From contig NZ_FNSK01000004.1 of the NCBI RefSeq assembly GCF_900105075.1, positions 124,001-188,000 on the forward strand: 64,000 bases of DNA. The letters run 5' to 3'. The notes under the pieces were generated by a model, which was given only the letters and a program-made list of their open reading frames with translations, ran no database searches and was not told the origin of the DNA. A program made the translations under genes and the position numbers. The DNA comes from Rhodobacter sp. 24-YEA-8. Lineage in GTDB: Bacteria > Pseudomonadota > Alphaproteobacteria > Rhodobacterales > Rhodobacteraceae. Positions 7,966 through 17,176 of this stretch are shown one piece after another; position 1 is the stretch's first letter; each line of letters starts with the position of its first letter.

Positions 7966-9138
7966 GTGAACAAAACGACCGTTTCATGGCTGCTGATTGC
8001 GCCTCTTCTTTTGCTGATCCTGATCGGCTTCGTCATTCCGATCGGGGTCTCAATCAAACGTGCCTTTGACAGCCCCGAAATAAGCATCGCATTGCCCCGC
8101 ACGACGCTGGCGCTTGACGCCTGGGACGGTGAGGGGATGCCCCCTGAAGAAGCCTTCGCAGCGGTTGTCGCCGATATGGGGGCGGGGCTCGACAATCGCG
8201 CTTTCGGGGCGCTGACCCGGCGGCTGAACTTTGAATCGACCGGGCTGCGGTCGACGCTGACAAAGACCCGGTCCGGCGCGGATACGCTTGAGGCGCCCTT
8301 TGCGACCTCGCTTCCCGAAATTGCCCCGGAATGGGGGAAGCCACAGATCTGGCGGCTGCTGAAGCTTCATGGCAGCCCCTATACCGCCACTTATGTGCTG
8401 CGGTCTCTGGATCTGCGCTATAATGACACCGGCGCCATTGTTCCGGTCAGCGAGGATCAGGCGATCTTTCGCAGCCTGTTTCTCCGCACCTTCCTCATCA
8501 GCGCGGCGGTGACCCTGATTACCGTGGTGATTGGCTACCCCGCTGCCTGGTATCTCTCGACCCTCACGGGGCGTGGCAAGGCGATAGCGATGATGTGCGT
8601 GCTGATCCCGTTCTGGATCTCGATCCTCGTGCGCTCGACCGCCTGGTTCATCCTGTTGCAGCGTGAGGGCGTGATCAACGGTCTGCTGAGCGCGGCCAGT
8701 CTGATCTCGGAGCCGAAGGCGATCATTTTCACAAGGCCAGCGGTCTATATCGCGATGGTCCATGTGCTGCTGCCCTTCTTCATCCTGCCGCTGCTGAGTG
8801 TCATGGCGCGGATCAAAGGTGATTATGTGCGGGCGGGTGCCTCGCTCGGGGCGAAGCCGTGGCAACAGTTTCTGCTGATCTACCTGCCGCTGACGCTGCC
8901 TGGCCTCAGTGCCGGTGCGCTGATCGTCTTCATGCTCTCCGTGGGCTTTTACATCACACCCGCGCTGGTCGGCGGCATCACTGATCAGATGGTCGGCTAC
9001 TATATCGACTATTTCACCAATAACACTATCAACCAGGGCATGGCGGCGGCGCTTTCCTTCCTGCTTTTGCTCTTTACCGGGTTGATCCTGCTGGTGGCAG
9101 GGCGGCTGATGCCCTCTATGGGCAAGGGGAAGAGCTGA
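7966..9138 (+). CDS. ABC transporter permease, PotB-like
   Basis: Inner-membrane permease, 390 aa from the GTG at 7966. GGTGG precedes that GTG, and the protein then starts a few residues before the first membrane helix (VSWLLIAPLLLLILIGFVIP). An in-frame ATG at 7900 would add 22 poorly conserved residues. A soluble loop of about 130 residues separates the first helix from the core, longer than in E. coli PotB and common in alphaproteobacterial relatives. The coupling loop RAGASLGAKPWQQFLLIYLPLTLPG matches the EAA motif. It pairs with the next permease gene. Confidence 0.88.
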   Translation: MNKTTVSWLLIAPLLLLILIGFVIPIGVSIKRAFDSPEISIALPRTTLALDAWDGEGMPPEEAFAAVVADMGAGLDNRAFGALTRRLNFESTGLRSTLTKTRSGADTLEAPFATSLPEIAPEWGKPQIWRLLKLHGSPYTATYVLRSLDLRYNDTGAIVPVSEDQAIFRSLFLRTFLISAAVTLITVVIGYPAAWYLSTLTGRGKAIAMMCVLIPFWISILVRSTAWFILLQREGVINGLLSAASLISEPKAIIFTRPAVYIAMVHVLLPFFILPLLSVMARIKGDYVRAGASLGAKPWQQFLLIYLPLTLPGLSAGALIVFMLSVGFYITPALVGGITDQMVGYYIDYFTNNTINQGMAAALSFLLLLFTGLILLVAGRLMPSMGKGKS

Positions 9139-9141
9139 GCC

Positions 9142-9921
9142 ATGATGCTTGCAATCCGTATCTTCGCGATCCTCGTCTTTGCCTTTCTGGTGCTGCCGAT
9201 CCTCGTGATTTTCCCGCTTTCCTTTTCTTCGGGCGAGGTGCTGACGCTGCCGACCCCGGGCTGGTCGCTGCGCTGGTACGAGGATTTCTTCCATTCGCCG
9301 CGCTGGCTGCTGGCGACATGGAACAGCTTTGTGGTGGGGATCGCCACCATGATCCTGGCCAGCACGCTGGGCACTCTGGCGGCCTTCGGCCTGCATATGT
9401 CCGAGTTCCGTGGCAAGAAAATCGTGATCGCAACGCTGTCTTTGCCGATGGTGGTGCCGACCATCGTCATCGCCTCATCGTTGTTCTTCGGCTTTGCCAC
9501 GGTGGGGCTGACCAACTCGCGCACGGGTCTGATCATTGCCCATACCATCATCGCCGCGCCCTATGTGGTGATCACTGTGCTGGCCGCCGTCCAGACCTTT
9601 GATAACTCGCTTTTGCGCGCAGCAATGTCGCTGGGCGCCGGCCCTTTCACGGCCTTTGTCGAGGTGGTGCTGCCGATGATCATGCCAGGTGTCATTGCCG
9701 GGGCGATCTTTGCTTTCGCCACGTCGTTTGATGAGCTGATCATCGCGATCTTTCTCTCAGGGCCGGAACAGATCACCCTGCCGCGCCAGATGTTCTCTGG
9801 TCTGCGCGAAATGCTCAGCCCGACCATCGCGGCGGCAGCGGTGCTGATGATCCTCTTCTCAACCGCCATGCTGATCGTTGCGGAAATCGTTCGCGCCCGC
9901 AGCGAAAGCATCCGCCGCTAG
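9142..9921 (+). CDS. ABC transporter permease, PotC-like
   Basis: Second permease of the same importer, 259 aa with about six membrane helices. The EAA-type coupling loop is RAAMSLGAGPFTAFVEVVLPMIMPG, followed by the FDELIIAIF stretch characteristic of PotC-type proteins. It starts 3 bp after the PotB-like stop. An ATG three bases later (9145) is equally possible. Confidence 0.9.
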   Translation: MMLAIRIFAILVFAFLVLPILVIFPLSFSSGEVLTLPTPGWSLRWYEDFFHSPRWLLATWNSFVVGIATMILASTLGTLAAFGLHMSEFRGKKIVIATLSLPMVVPTIVIASSLFFGFATVGLTNSRTGLIIAHTIIAAPYVVITVLAAVQTFDNSLLRAAMSLGAGPFTAFVEVVLPMIMPGVIAGAIFAFATSFDELIIAIFLSGPEQITLPRQMFSGLREMLSPTIAAAAVLMILFSTAMLIVAEIVRARSESIRR

Positions 9922-9960
9922 TTCTTCGTTCTCACCGGCCACAGCCGTCAGGAAATGCCT

Positions 9961-11070
9961 ATGTCTTCGCAAGACCCCTCTCAGCCGTTCGTCCGGTTCC
10001 GCGATGTGTGCAAGAGCTATGACGGCTCTGTCCAGGTGGTCGATCACCTGAATCTCGATATTGCCGAAGGCGAGTTTCTGACGCTGCTCGGACCATCGGG
10101 ATCGGGCAAGACCACCACCCTGATGATGCTTGCGGGCTTTGAGAAACCGTCCTCGGGCGAGGTGATCTTTGATGGCAAGCGCATCAATGACACCCCGACC
10201 TATGCCCGCAATTTCGGCATGGTCTTCCAGAACTATGCGCTGTTTCCGCATATGACCGTGGCGCAGAACCTGGCCTTTCCGCTCCGGATGCACAAATTCG
10301 CAAAGCACGAGATCGAAGCGCGGGTGAACCGGGCGCTGGATATGATCCGGCTCGACAAGGTGGCAGATCGCCGTCCGGTGCAGCTTTCGGGCGGCCAGCA
10401 GCAAAGGGTTGCCCTCGCGCGCGCTCTGGTATTCGAGCCGAAGATGGTCTTGCTGGATGAGCCGCTGGGCGCGCTTGACAAGCAACTGCGCGAACATATG
10501 CAGCTTGAGATCCGCGAGCTGCATGAAAAGCTGGGCCTCACCATGCTTTATGTGACGCATGACCAGTCCGAGGCGCTGACCATGTCGGACCGGGTGGCGA
10601 TCTTCAACGAGGGCCGCATTCAGCATATCGGCCCGCCGGACGAGGTCTATGACCGGCCCCAGACCGCTTTCGTCGCCCGGTTCATGGGCGAGAATAACGT
10701 CATCACCGGCAAGGTCAGCAGCAGGGATGCTGATACCGTGACGGTGCGGACAGCGGCAGGCACCGAAATCCTGACAACTGCGACCGGCTCCCAGCCGGAT
10801 GGCGAGGATGTGCAGGTGCTGGTGCGTCCCGAACATATCCGGCTTGGTGCGGAAGAGGGCGCCCCGAACCGCTTCGCCGCCCATATCCGCGATGTCATCT
10901 ATCATGGCGACCATTTCCGCGCGGTGATGGAGGTCGCAGGGATCGGCCCGATAACCGCCTATGTGCCGCGTGGCCTTGGCACGAAACGCCCGGCAGCGGG
11001 CGATGATGTCTCAATCAGCTGGAAAGCCATCCGCGCGCTGACTTTCGCAGCAGATGAGAAGGTTCGGTAA
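9961..11070 (+). CDS. ABC transporter ATP-binding protein, PotA-like
   Basis: ATPase that powers the importer, 369 aa. Walker A GPSGSGKTT is at residues 44-52, signature LSGGQQQRVALAR at 142-154 and Walker B KMVLLDEPLGALD at 161-173. A C-terminal TOBE-type domain (VLVRPEHIRLG) follows. Two in-frame ATGs lie 6 bp apart; AGGAA at 9950-9954 abuts the first and is properly spaced for the second at 9961, so the second is chosen. The gene ends directly against the aminotransferase start. Confidence 0.93.
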   Translation: MSSQDPSQPFVRFRDVCKSYDGSVQVVDHLNLDIAEGEFLTLLGPSGSGKTTTLMMLAGFEKPSSGEVIFDGKRINDTPTYARNFGMVFQNYALFPHMTVAQNLAFPLRMHKFAKHEIEARVNRALDMIRLDKVADRRPVQLSGGQQQRVALARALVFEPKMVLLDEPLGALDKQLREHMQLEIRELHEKLGLTMLYVTHDQSEALTMSDRVAIFNEGRIQHIGPPDEVYDRPQTAFVARFMGENNVITGKVSSRDADTVTVRTAAGTEILTTATGSQPDGEDVQVLVRPEHIRLGAEEGAPNRFAAHIRDVIYHGDHFRAVMEVAGIGPITAYVPRGLGTKRPAAGDDVSISWKAIRALTFAADEKVR

Positions 11071-12378
11071 ATGAACATTCGAAACGAGTTGACCATGGCA
11101 GAGCCCGCTTTTGTAACCGCTGCCCGTGAGCACCGCGCCCGCGCGCTGAAGACAGTGGCCTTTGGCTGCTCCTCGACCCCGAGAGGGCGCCAGTTGCCGG
11201 CGCCTCTGGTGGTGGCCCGCGCCGAAGGGGCGCATTTGTGGGATATATCCGGCGCACGTTTCATTGATTACGCGCTTGGCTACGGGCCGCTGATCCTCGG
11301 GCACAGTCCGCAAGGGGTGATCGGGGCGGTGAAGTCTTCGCTGGATCTCGGGCTCAGGACCGCGACCATCCATCAGGGCGAGGCGGAGCTGGGTGAGCTG
11401 ATCGCACAGACGCTCCCCTCGGCTGAAGTCAGCGCCTTTGCCAGCTCGGGTTCCGAGGCAATCCAGCTGGCGCTGAGGATTGCACGCGCTGCGACCGGGC
11501 GCACCCGGATCGTGAAATTTCGCGGCAATTATCATGGCTGGTTCGATTCGATCCAGATTGCGGGTATGCCGGGCAATGACGGGCCGGATACGCTGGGCCA
11601 GGACCCGGCTGCGGCGGCTTCGGTCACGGTGCTGGACTGGGGTGATCTGGACCAGCTGCGCGCGGTGCTGGATGACACATTCGCCGCCGTTATCCTCGAG
11701 CCTGTTGCGATCAATGGCGGCTGTTTCATGCCGCCGGCCGGCTACCTTGAGGGGCTGCGCGACCTGACGCGTGAAAAGGGCGTGGTGCTGATTTTCGACG
11801 AGGTGATTTCGGGTTACCGGCTGGGGACCGGTGGCGCGCAGGCGCTGGTCGGGGTGACGCCTGATCTCTCGGTGATCGGCAAGGCGATGGGGGCGGGGTT
11901 CCCGATCAGCGCCGTCGCCGGCAGCCGCGCTGCGATGGAGCCGGTGGCCTCGGGCAGGATGCTGCATCGTGGCACCTTCAATGGCAATCCGGTGTCGGTT
12001 GCGGCATCTGTTGCCTGCATCCGCGAACTGATCGCGCGCGAGGATGAGATATTCCCGCGCATGGAAGCGCAGGGCGCGGATCTGGAGTCCCATATTCGCG
12101 AGACTGCCCGCGAGGCGGGGCTGCCACTTTCGGTTGCGCGGACCGGCTCTGCGTTGCAGATCTTTCTCGGGATTGATCAGGTCTCAGGCCTTGGCGATCT
12201 GCCGCGGATCGACCGCGCCGCGACCGCAGCCTTCTGTGGTGAGCTGTTGCTTGCAGGTGTGCAGACCATTGCGCGAGGGCTTCTCTATCTCTCGGCAACG
12301 CATTCGGATGAGGATATTGCCCTCACCAAAGCGGCTGTTACCAGGGCCATCGCCTTTGCCTCCGGGCGGAGTGCCTGA
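11071..12378 (+). CDS. Class III aminotransferase, glutamate-1-semialdehyde aminomutase-like
   Basis: PLP-dependent transaminase or aminomutase, 435 aa. The cofactor lysine is K271 in VIGKAMGAGFP, the phosphate-binding loop SSGSEA is at 125-130, YHGW at 154-157 and the pyridine-nitrogen aspartate D243 in IFDEVISGYR. It starts immediately after the ATPase stop; an ATG eight codons on (11095) is an alternative. HemL-like family members in catabolic operons usually act on beta- or omega-amino acids, not in haem synthesis. Being last in a transporter operon and sharing an operator with an aldehyde dehydrogenase suggests amino group removal to a semialdehyde (inference). Confidence 0.88.
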   Translation: MNIRNELTMAEPAFVTAAREHRARALKTVAFGCSSTPRGRQLPAPLVVARAEGAHLWDISGARFIDYALGYGPLILGHSPQGVIGAVKSSLDLGLRTATIHQGEAELGELIAQTLPSAEVSAFASSGSEAIQLALRIARAATGRTRIVKFRGNYHGWFDSIQIAGMPGNDGPDTLGQDPAAAASVTVLDWGDLDQLRAVLDDTFAAVILEPVAINGGCFMPPAGYLEGLRDLTREKGVVLIFDEVISGYRLGTGGAQALVGVTPDLSVIGKAMGAGFPISAVAGSRAAMEPVASGRMLHRGTFNGNPVSVAASVACIRELIAREDEIFPRMEAQGADLESHIRETAREAGLPLSVARTGSALQIFLGIDQVSGLGDLPRIDRAATAAFCGELLLAGVQTIARGLLYLSATHSDEDIALTKAAVTRAIAFASGRSA

Positions 12379-12407
12379 CCGCCCTGCCTTCAGCGAAACA
12401 AGGAAGC

Positions 12408-12436
12408 AAAAGGCGGCCCGTATCTGGGCCGCCTTT
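12408..12436. terminator. Bidirectional rho-independent terminator
   Basis: A perfect 11-bp stem (AAAGGCGGCCC and GGGCCGCCTTT) with a 6-nt loop sits between the convergent aminotransferase and isochorismatase-family genes. The A/T ends of the stem give short U tracts in both directions. Confidence 0.85.
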
Positions 12437-12464
12437 CATGTTTTAAGTGCGGGACGCTGAGCCG

Positions 12465-13178
12465 TCAGGCCTCGCGGCGGGGCAGCCCCTTCATATAGTC
12501 CAGCACCTCGGTGGTGGGGATCACATCAGCATATTTGCAGTTCATGTCGAAGAGGTTGATCGCATGGCTCGCCTCGAAACGGTCGAAGGCGGTTTCCTCC
12601 GGTATGATCACCTTGAAATTGTAAGAATAAGCGTCAACCGTGGTTGCCCGCAGACAGCCAGATGTCGTGCAGCCGGTCATGATCAGCGTATCGACATCAA
12701 GGAAATTCAGGTGGCTCATGAAGAGCGTGCCGAAGAAGGCCGAGGGTTTGCGCTTGCCGATCAGGATATCCTGCGGCTGCGGCGCAAGTGGCGCGACGGT
12801 CTGGGTCGCATGGCTGCCCTCGGTGGAGGTCTTCTCGCCCCCACGATGGTTCTTGCCGATCTGAACACCGCTGTCGAGCATATCGGGGCGCCGCTCTGAC
12901 TGCGTATAGAACACCGGCAGGTTCTTTTCGCGCGCCATCTTCAGCAGCGGCTCGATCCGGTTTACCGCTTCCCAGCCCGCCGGGCCGCAATGGGTGCGGT
13001 ATTTCTTCACGCCTTCAATCTGCGATTCACCAGGTTCGTCGCCACAGAAATTATACTGCACGTCGATGATGAAAAGGGCGGGCCGTTTGCCAAATCCGCC
13101 GCGCTTGCCGTATCCGGCGAGCTGGTAGATTTCCTTGTCATGTTCGGTGAGGAATTTATCCCAGACCCGTTCCGTCAT
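12465..13178 (-). CDS. Isochorismatase-fold amidohydrolase (N-carbamoylsarcosine amidase-like)
   Basis: Cysteine hydrolase, 237 aa. The triad is D39 in LFIIDVQYNF, a lysine in GKRKPSAFFGT (K142 or K144) and nucleophile C175 in MTGCTTSGCLRAT, the arrangement of N-carbamoylsarcosine amidase and ureidoacrylate hydrolase. The ATG at 13178 follows the hydantoinase-like stop by 1 nt, so the genes are coupled. Last gene of the aconitase - hydantoinase - amidohydrolase operon. Directly after a ring-opening enzyme, the best guess is hydrolysis of an N-carbamoyl product to the free amine, CO2 and NH3. Maleamate amidase (NicF-like) is an alternative. Confidence 0.85.
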   Translation of the reverse strand: MTERVWDKFLTEHDKEIYQLAGYGKRGGFGKRPALFIIDVQYNFCGDEPGESQIEGVKKYRTHCGPAGWEAVNRIEPLLKMAREKNLPVFYTQSERRPDMLDSGVQIGKNHRGGEKTSTEGSHATQTVAPLAPQPQDILIGKRKPSAFFGTLFMSHLNFLDVDTLIMTGCTTSGCLRATTVDAYSYNFKVIIPEETAFDRFEASHAINLFDMNCKYADVIPTTEVLDYMKGLPRREA

Positions 13179-13179
13179 T

Positions 13180-14547
13180 TCACGCTTTCCCTGCAGTTCT
13201 GAAAATATACTCGCCGCCGGCCTCGATGCCGGGCAGGATCTTGCCGCCCTCAGCAATCAGACGCCCTTTCAGCACGGTTGCGGTCACCGCGCCTTTCAGT
13301 TTGCGCCCGGCCCAGGGCGTATAGTCGGAATGCGATTCCAGCTGGTCCGGATCGACCAGCGTCTCGCCATCAAGATCGACAATTGCGAAATCGGCGCTGT
13401 AGCCCGGTGCGATACGACCGCGGCCCGCCAGATTGTAAAGATCCGCCACATTTGCGCTGGTTGCCGCCGCCAGCACGTCCAGACCGACGCCGCGCCGGTG
13501 CCAGCCCTCGTCCAGCAATACCGGCAAGAGCGTCGCGATTCCGGGGAAACCTGCGCTCGCATTCCAGATGCCGCCTTCTTTGGTCGCGGCTTTGCGGGGC
13601 ACATGGTCCGATCCGATGGTGCTGATCTCGCCCAGCCGCACCCCTTCCCAAAGCGCGTCGATATCGGATTGCGACCGCAGGGGCGGGTTCACCTTGGCGA
13701 GCGATCCGCTGGCATCGTCATGCGAGAGCGAGAGGTAATGCGCGCAGGTCTCGACATGGATCGGCGCTCTGCCGGGCCGGCGCAGACGGCGCACGAGGTC
13801 GAGGCTCTCCGCCGCAGACATATGCACGATATTGACCGGGCAGCCGGTTTTCTCGCCAAACCAGCAGACGCGGAAGACGTTCTCGGTTTCCAGAAAGCCG
13901 GGGCTCTGTTCGTCCCAGGCCTTAAGATCGTCGCGCCCTGCCTCGCGCAGCGGTTCGCGGAAGACGGGAATGACTTCGGTATTCTCGCAATGCACGCCCA
14001 CCACGGCGCCAGGGATCTTTGCCCCGGCCTGCAGCGCGCGGAACAGCAATGCGTCATCGACTTCGCCAAAGCCTTTGGCGGCCCCGGCGGCGCCTTTATA
14101 CATCAGATAGACCTTGATCGAGGTCACCCCGAACCGCGCCGCATTCTCTGCCAGCGTCTCGACATGGGCGCGGCTGGTGACCCCGAAATGAAAGCCGAAA
14201 TCGATGATCGAGCGCGCTTCGCCCGCCTCGCGCCACGGCCCGGTCGACAGCGCCAGATCGTCCGAGCGGTGAAAGGTCATCATGCCGGTCACCCCGCCAA
14301 GCGCGGCGGAACGGCTCTCGGTCAGGAAGTCAGCTTCTTTTGCGCCAAAGCCGATATGGGTATGGGGGTCGATCACGCCGGGGAAGACGTGTTTTCCCTT
14401 GCAGTCGATCACACGGACGGCCGTTGCGATCTGGCCCGGCGCCAGCAGCGCGGCAATGCGCCCGCCGGTGACCGCGACCGAGGCGTCGACAAGGCCGGTG
14501 CCGGGGATCACGAGGGTTCCGTTTTTCAGGATCAGGTCAAAATGCAT
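13180..14547 (-). CDS. Dihydropyrimidinase / hydantoinase / allantoinase-family amidohydrolase
   Basis: Cyclic amidohydrolase opening a ureide or imide ring, 455 aa. The metal site shows H62 and H64 in DPHTHIGFG, carboxylated K151 in KVYLMYKG, HCEN further on and D in IGSDHVPRK. The ATG at 14547 has GAGG upstream and begins MHFDLILKNGTLVIPG, the canonical N-terminus; a longer frame would read into the aconitase gene. It lies between an aconitase-like and a carbamoylase-like gene. Motifs are closer to D-hydantoinase and dihydropyrimidinase than to PyrC, but the substrate cannot be fixed. Confidence 0.88.
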   Translation of the reverse strand: MHFDLILKNGTLVIPGTGLVDASVAVTGGRIAALLAPGQIATAVRVIDCKGKHVFPGVIDPHTHIGFGAKEADFLTESRSAALGGVTGMMTFHRSDDLALSTGPWREAGEARSIIDFGFHFGVTSRAHVETLAENAARFGVTSIKVYLMYKGAAGAAKGFGEVDDALLFRALQAGAKIPGAVVGVHCENTEVIPVFREPLREAGRDDLKAWDEQSPGFLETENVFRVCWFGEKTGCPVNIVHMSAAESLDLVRRLRRPGRAPIHVETCAHYLSLSHDDASGSLAKVNPPLRSQSDIDALWEGVRLGEISTIGSDHVPRKAATKEGGIWNASAGFPGIATLLPVLLDEGWHRRGVGLDVLAAATSANVADLYNLAGRGRIAPGYSADFAIVDLDGETLVDPDQLESHSDYTPWAGRKLKGAVTATVLKGRLIAEGGKILPGIEAGGEYIFRTAGKA

Positions 14548-14554
14548 CGAAACC

Positions 14555-17176
14555 TCAGGAGACAGGGGCAAGCAGGCGGTCAAACAGCCGCGGGAAGATA
14601 CCACCGGCGGCCAGCAACGCCCGCTCATCGGCACCGTGAAGATCGGCGGTCAGGCTGAAGCGGGTCTCGCTACCATCCGGCGCGGTGGCGGTGACGCGGA
14701 TCGGATCTCCGGTCCTGATCGCCGCGTGAAGGCCGTCAATGGCAAAGCTCTCCTCACCGCTCAGTCCGAGGCTTTCATGGCTCTCGCCCTCCTGGAACAG
14801 CGCGGGCAGGATCCCCATGCCGATCAGGTTCGAGCGGTGAATGCGTTCATAATTTTGTGCCATCACCAGCGATACCCCCAGCAAAGCCGGGCCTTTCGCT
14901 GCCCAGTCGCGGCTGGAACCCATGCCATAATCGCGCCCGGCGAGGATAACCGTCGGAACCGAAGCTGTGCGGTAGCGCAGGGCGGCGGTATGGATCGGCA
15001 TCTCTGCGTCATCGGGCAGGTAGCGGGTCCAGCCGCCCGGACGGCGGACAAGGCGGTTGCGGATGCGCGGATTGGCAAAGGTCGCCCGCGCCATAACCTC
15101 ATGATTGCCGCGCCGCTGCGTATAGGCGTTGAAGGCGCTGACCGGCACGCCCTGGCTGGCCAGGTATTCACCGGCAAGCGTATCTGCGGTGATCTCGCCC
15201 GACGGGGTCACATGGTCCGTCGTCAGGCTGTCGCCAAAAACCGCCAGCGCGCGGGCCGCGTCGAGATGATCCGGAACAGTGCGGCGGGTTTCCAGGAAAT
15301 CCGCGTCAAAGAAGGGCGGGCGGGAGATATAGGCGGAGGCCTTATCCCAGTGGAAGAACGGGCCCTCCGGTGTCTCCAGCGCCTGCCATTCCTCGGTGCC
15401 CTGTGCGATTTTCGCGTAGTTCTGACGATAATCTTCCGGGCGGAGCGCCGTTGCGCTCAGCGCCGCCAGTTCCTCTTCGCCCGGCCAGATATCGGCGAGA
15501 AAAACCGGCTTGCCCGCCTGATCATGGCCCAGCGGCTCACGCGTCAGGTCAATGTCGATACGTCCTGCCAGCGCATAGGCTACAACCAGCGGCGGCGAGG
15601 CGAGATAGGCGGCCTGGACGGCCTTGTGAGTGCGGCCTTCGAAATTGCGGTTGCCGGACAGCACAGCAGTGGCGACCATGCCCTCCGCGCTGACCTGATG
15701 CTGGATGTCGGGGTCAATCGGGCCGGATTTGCCTGAACAGGTGGTGCAGCCAAAGCCGACTGTATGAAAGCCCAGCTCATCCAGCGGTTTGAGAAGCCCG
15801 GCCGCTCCGAGGTAGCTGAGCGCGACCCGCGACCCCGGCGCCATCGAGGTCTTCACGCCTTTTGCGGTTCTCAACCCGCGCGCGACCGCAGCACGGGCCA
15901 GCAGCCCTGCGCCCAGCATCAGCGTCGGGTTGGAGGTATTGGTGCAGGAGGTGATTGCCGCTATCGCCAGGCGGCCATGATCGGGATGCGGCCCGGCCTC
16001 GAACCCGCCCGCCGATGCGGGGAGAGAAAGCCCCGCACGAAACGCGTCCGCGACCTGTGACAGGGCCAGCCTGTCCTGCGGACGGCGCGGTCCCGCAAGC
16101 GAGGGCTCGATTTCGGACAGATCAATCTCAAGCAGGTCGGAAAATTCCGGCTCCGGCGCCCCGTTGTCGCGAAACAGGCCGAGGCGGCGCGCAACGGTTT
16201 CGACCTGAGCGACATGAGCCTCGTCGCGGCCCGTCTGACGCAGATAGTCGAGGGTCAGGCGGTCGATCGGAAAATAGCCGCAGGTCGCCCCATATTCCGG
16301 CGCCATATTGCACAGGGTCGCGCGTTCAGGGACCGCGAGGTGATCAAGCCCCTGGCCGGTAAATTCGACAAAGGCCCCTACGACGTTCAATGCGCGCAGG
16401 TGCTGCGTCAGCGTCAGAACCAGATCGGTCGTGGTGACACCGGGTCTCAATGCGCCGGTCAGCCTCACGCCGGTGACACGCGGGATCGTGACGCGGTAAC
16501 GTTCGCCCACAAGGGCGGCCTCGGCGTCGATCCCGCCAACGCCCCAGCCGAGTACGCCGAGCGCATTGATCATCGGGGTGTGGGAATCGCAGCCCAGCAC
16601 GAATTCCGGATGCCCGTCTGCCGTGACGACCCGCGCGAGATATTCCAGATGAACCTGGTGGATGATGCCCATGCCGGGCGGGATCACCCGCAGCTTTTCA
16701 AAGGCCTGCTGCGCCCAGCGAAAGACGGTGTAGCGCTCGGAGTTACGGCGAAATTCCATCTTCAGATTGTGCTGCATCGCACCCGGATGCCCGGCCTGAT
16801 CGACGATCAGCGAATGATCCACCACAAGGTCGCACTGGATCTGCGGCTCTGCGCGGGCCGGGTCGCCGCCTTCCCGCAAAAGCGCATCCCGCAAGGCGGC
16901 GAAATCCATAAGCACCGGCAACCCGCTGGAATCGGGCAGCACCACCCGGTCGACCGCCAGAGGCACCACAAGACCCGGTGCCCCCGGTCTCCAGGCGGCG
17001 ACCTCAAGGATCTGGGCGCGCTCCTCGTCCTGGCTGTTACGGATCAGGTTCTCAAGGACGATCCGCAATGAATAGGGCAGGGGTGCGGATCGTGTGGCGA
17101 CGAGCCTTGCCAGTTCGGCTGCAACAGAGGCCTGTCGCCCATCGGCGCGGTCCTCGGAAATCTGGGTAATGCTCAT
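14555..17176 (-). CDS. Aconitase-family hydratase (AcnA/IRP-like)
   Basis: [4Fe-4S] hydro-lyase, 873 aa. Cluster ligands are C411 (TSCTNTSN) and C477 and C480 (FGCTTCSGKSG); substrate-site motifs include GCDSHTP at 196-201 and GRDYGMGSSRDWAAKG in the swivel domain. A housekeeping aconitase would not normally sit in a catabolic operon, so this is probably a paralogue acting on citrate, 2-methylcitrate or another tricarboxylate or malate derivative. One change from the usual motif is S481-G-K where GCTTCIGNSG is typical. The operator at 17231-17250 lies 55 bp before the start. Confidence 0.88.
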   Translation of the reverse strand: MSITQISEDRADGRQASVAAELARLVATRSAPLPYSLRIVLENLIRNSQDEERAQILEVAAWRPGAPGLVVPLAVDRVVLPDSSGLPVLMDFAALRDALLREGGDPARAEPQIQCDLVVDHSLIVDQAGHPGAMQHNLKMEFRRNSERYTVFRWAQQAFEKLRVIPPGMGIIHQVHLEYLARVVTADGHPEFVLGCDSHTPMINALGVLGWGVGGIDAEAALVGERYRVTIPRVTGVRLTGALRPGVTTTDLVLTLTQHLRALNVVGAFVEFTGQGLDHLAVPERATLCNMAPEYGATCGYFPIDRLTLDYLRQTGRDEAHVAQVETVARRLGLFRDNGAPEPEFSDLLEIDLSEIEPSLAGPRRPQDRLALSQVADAFRAGLSLPASAGGFEAGPHPDHGRLAIAAITSCTNTSNPTLMLGAGLLARAAVARGLRTAKGVKTSMAPGSRVALSYLGAAGLLKPLDELGFHTVGFGCTTCSGKSGPIDPDIQHQVSAEGMVATAVLSGNRNFEGRTHKAVQAAYLASPPLVVAYALAGRIDIDLTREPLGHDQAGKPVFLADIWPGEEELAALSATALRPEDYRQNYAKIAQGTEEWQALETPEGPFFHWDKASAYISRPPFFDADFLETRRTVPDHLDAARALAVFGDSLTTDHVTPSGEITADTLAGEYLASQGVPVSAFNAYTQRRGNHEVMARATFANPRIRNRLVRRPGGWTRYLPDDAEMPIHTAALRYRTASVPTVILAGRDYGMGSSRDWAAKGPALLGVSLVMAQNYERIHRSNLIGMGILPALFQEGESHESLGLSGEESFAIDGLHAAIRTGDPIRVTATAPDGSETRFSLTADLHGADERALLAAGGIFPRLFDRLLAPVS

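Noticed and set aside
13135..14658. 507-codon open frame on the plus strand
   Set aside because: It is antisense to the hydantoinase-like gene, whose metal motifs are intact; its composition is typical of a shadow frame.
14282..15736. 484-codon open frame on the plus strand
   Set aside because: It is antisense to the aconitase-family gene with complete cluster motifs; no coding features.
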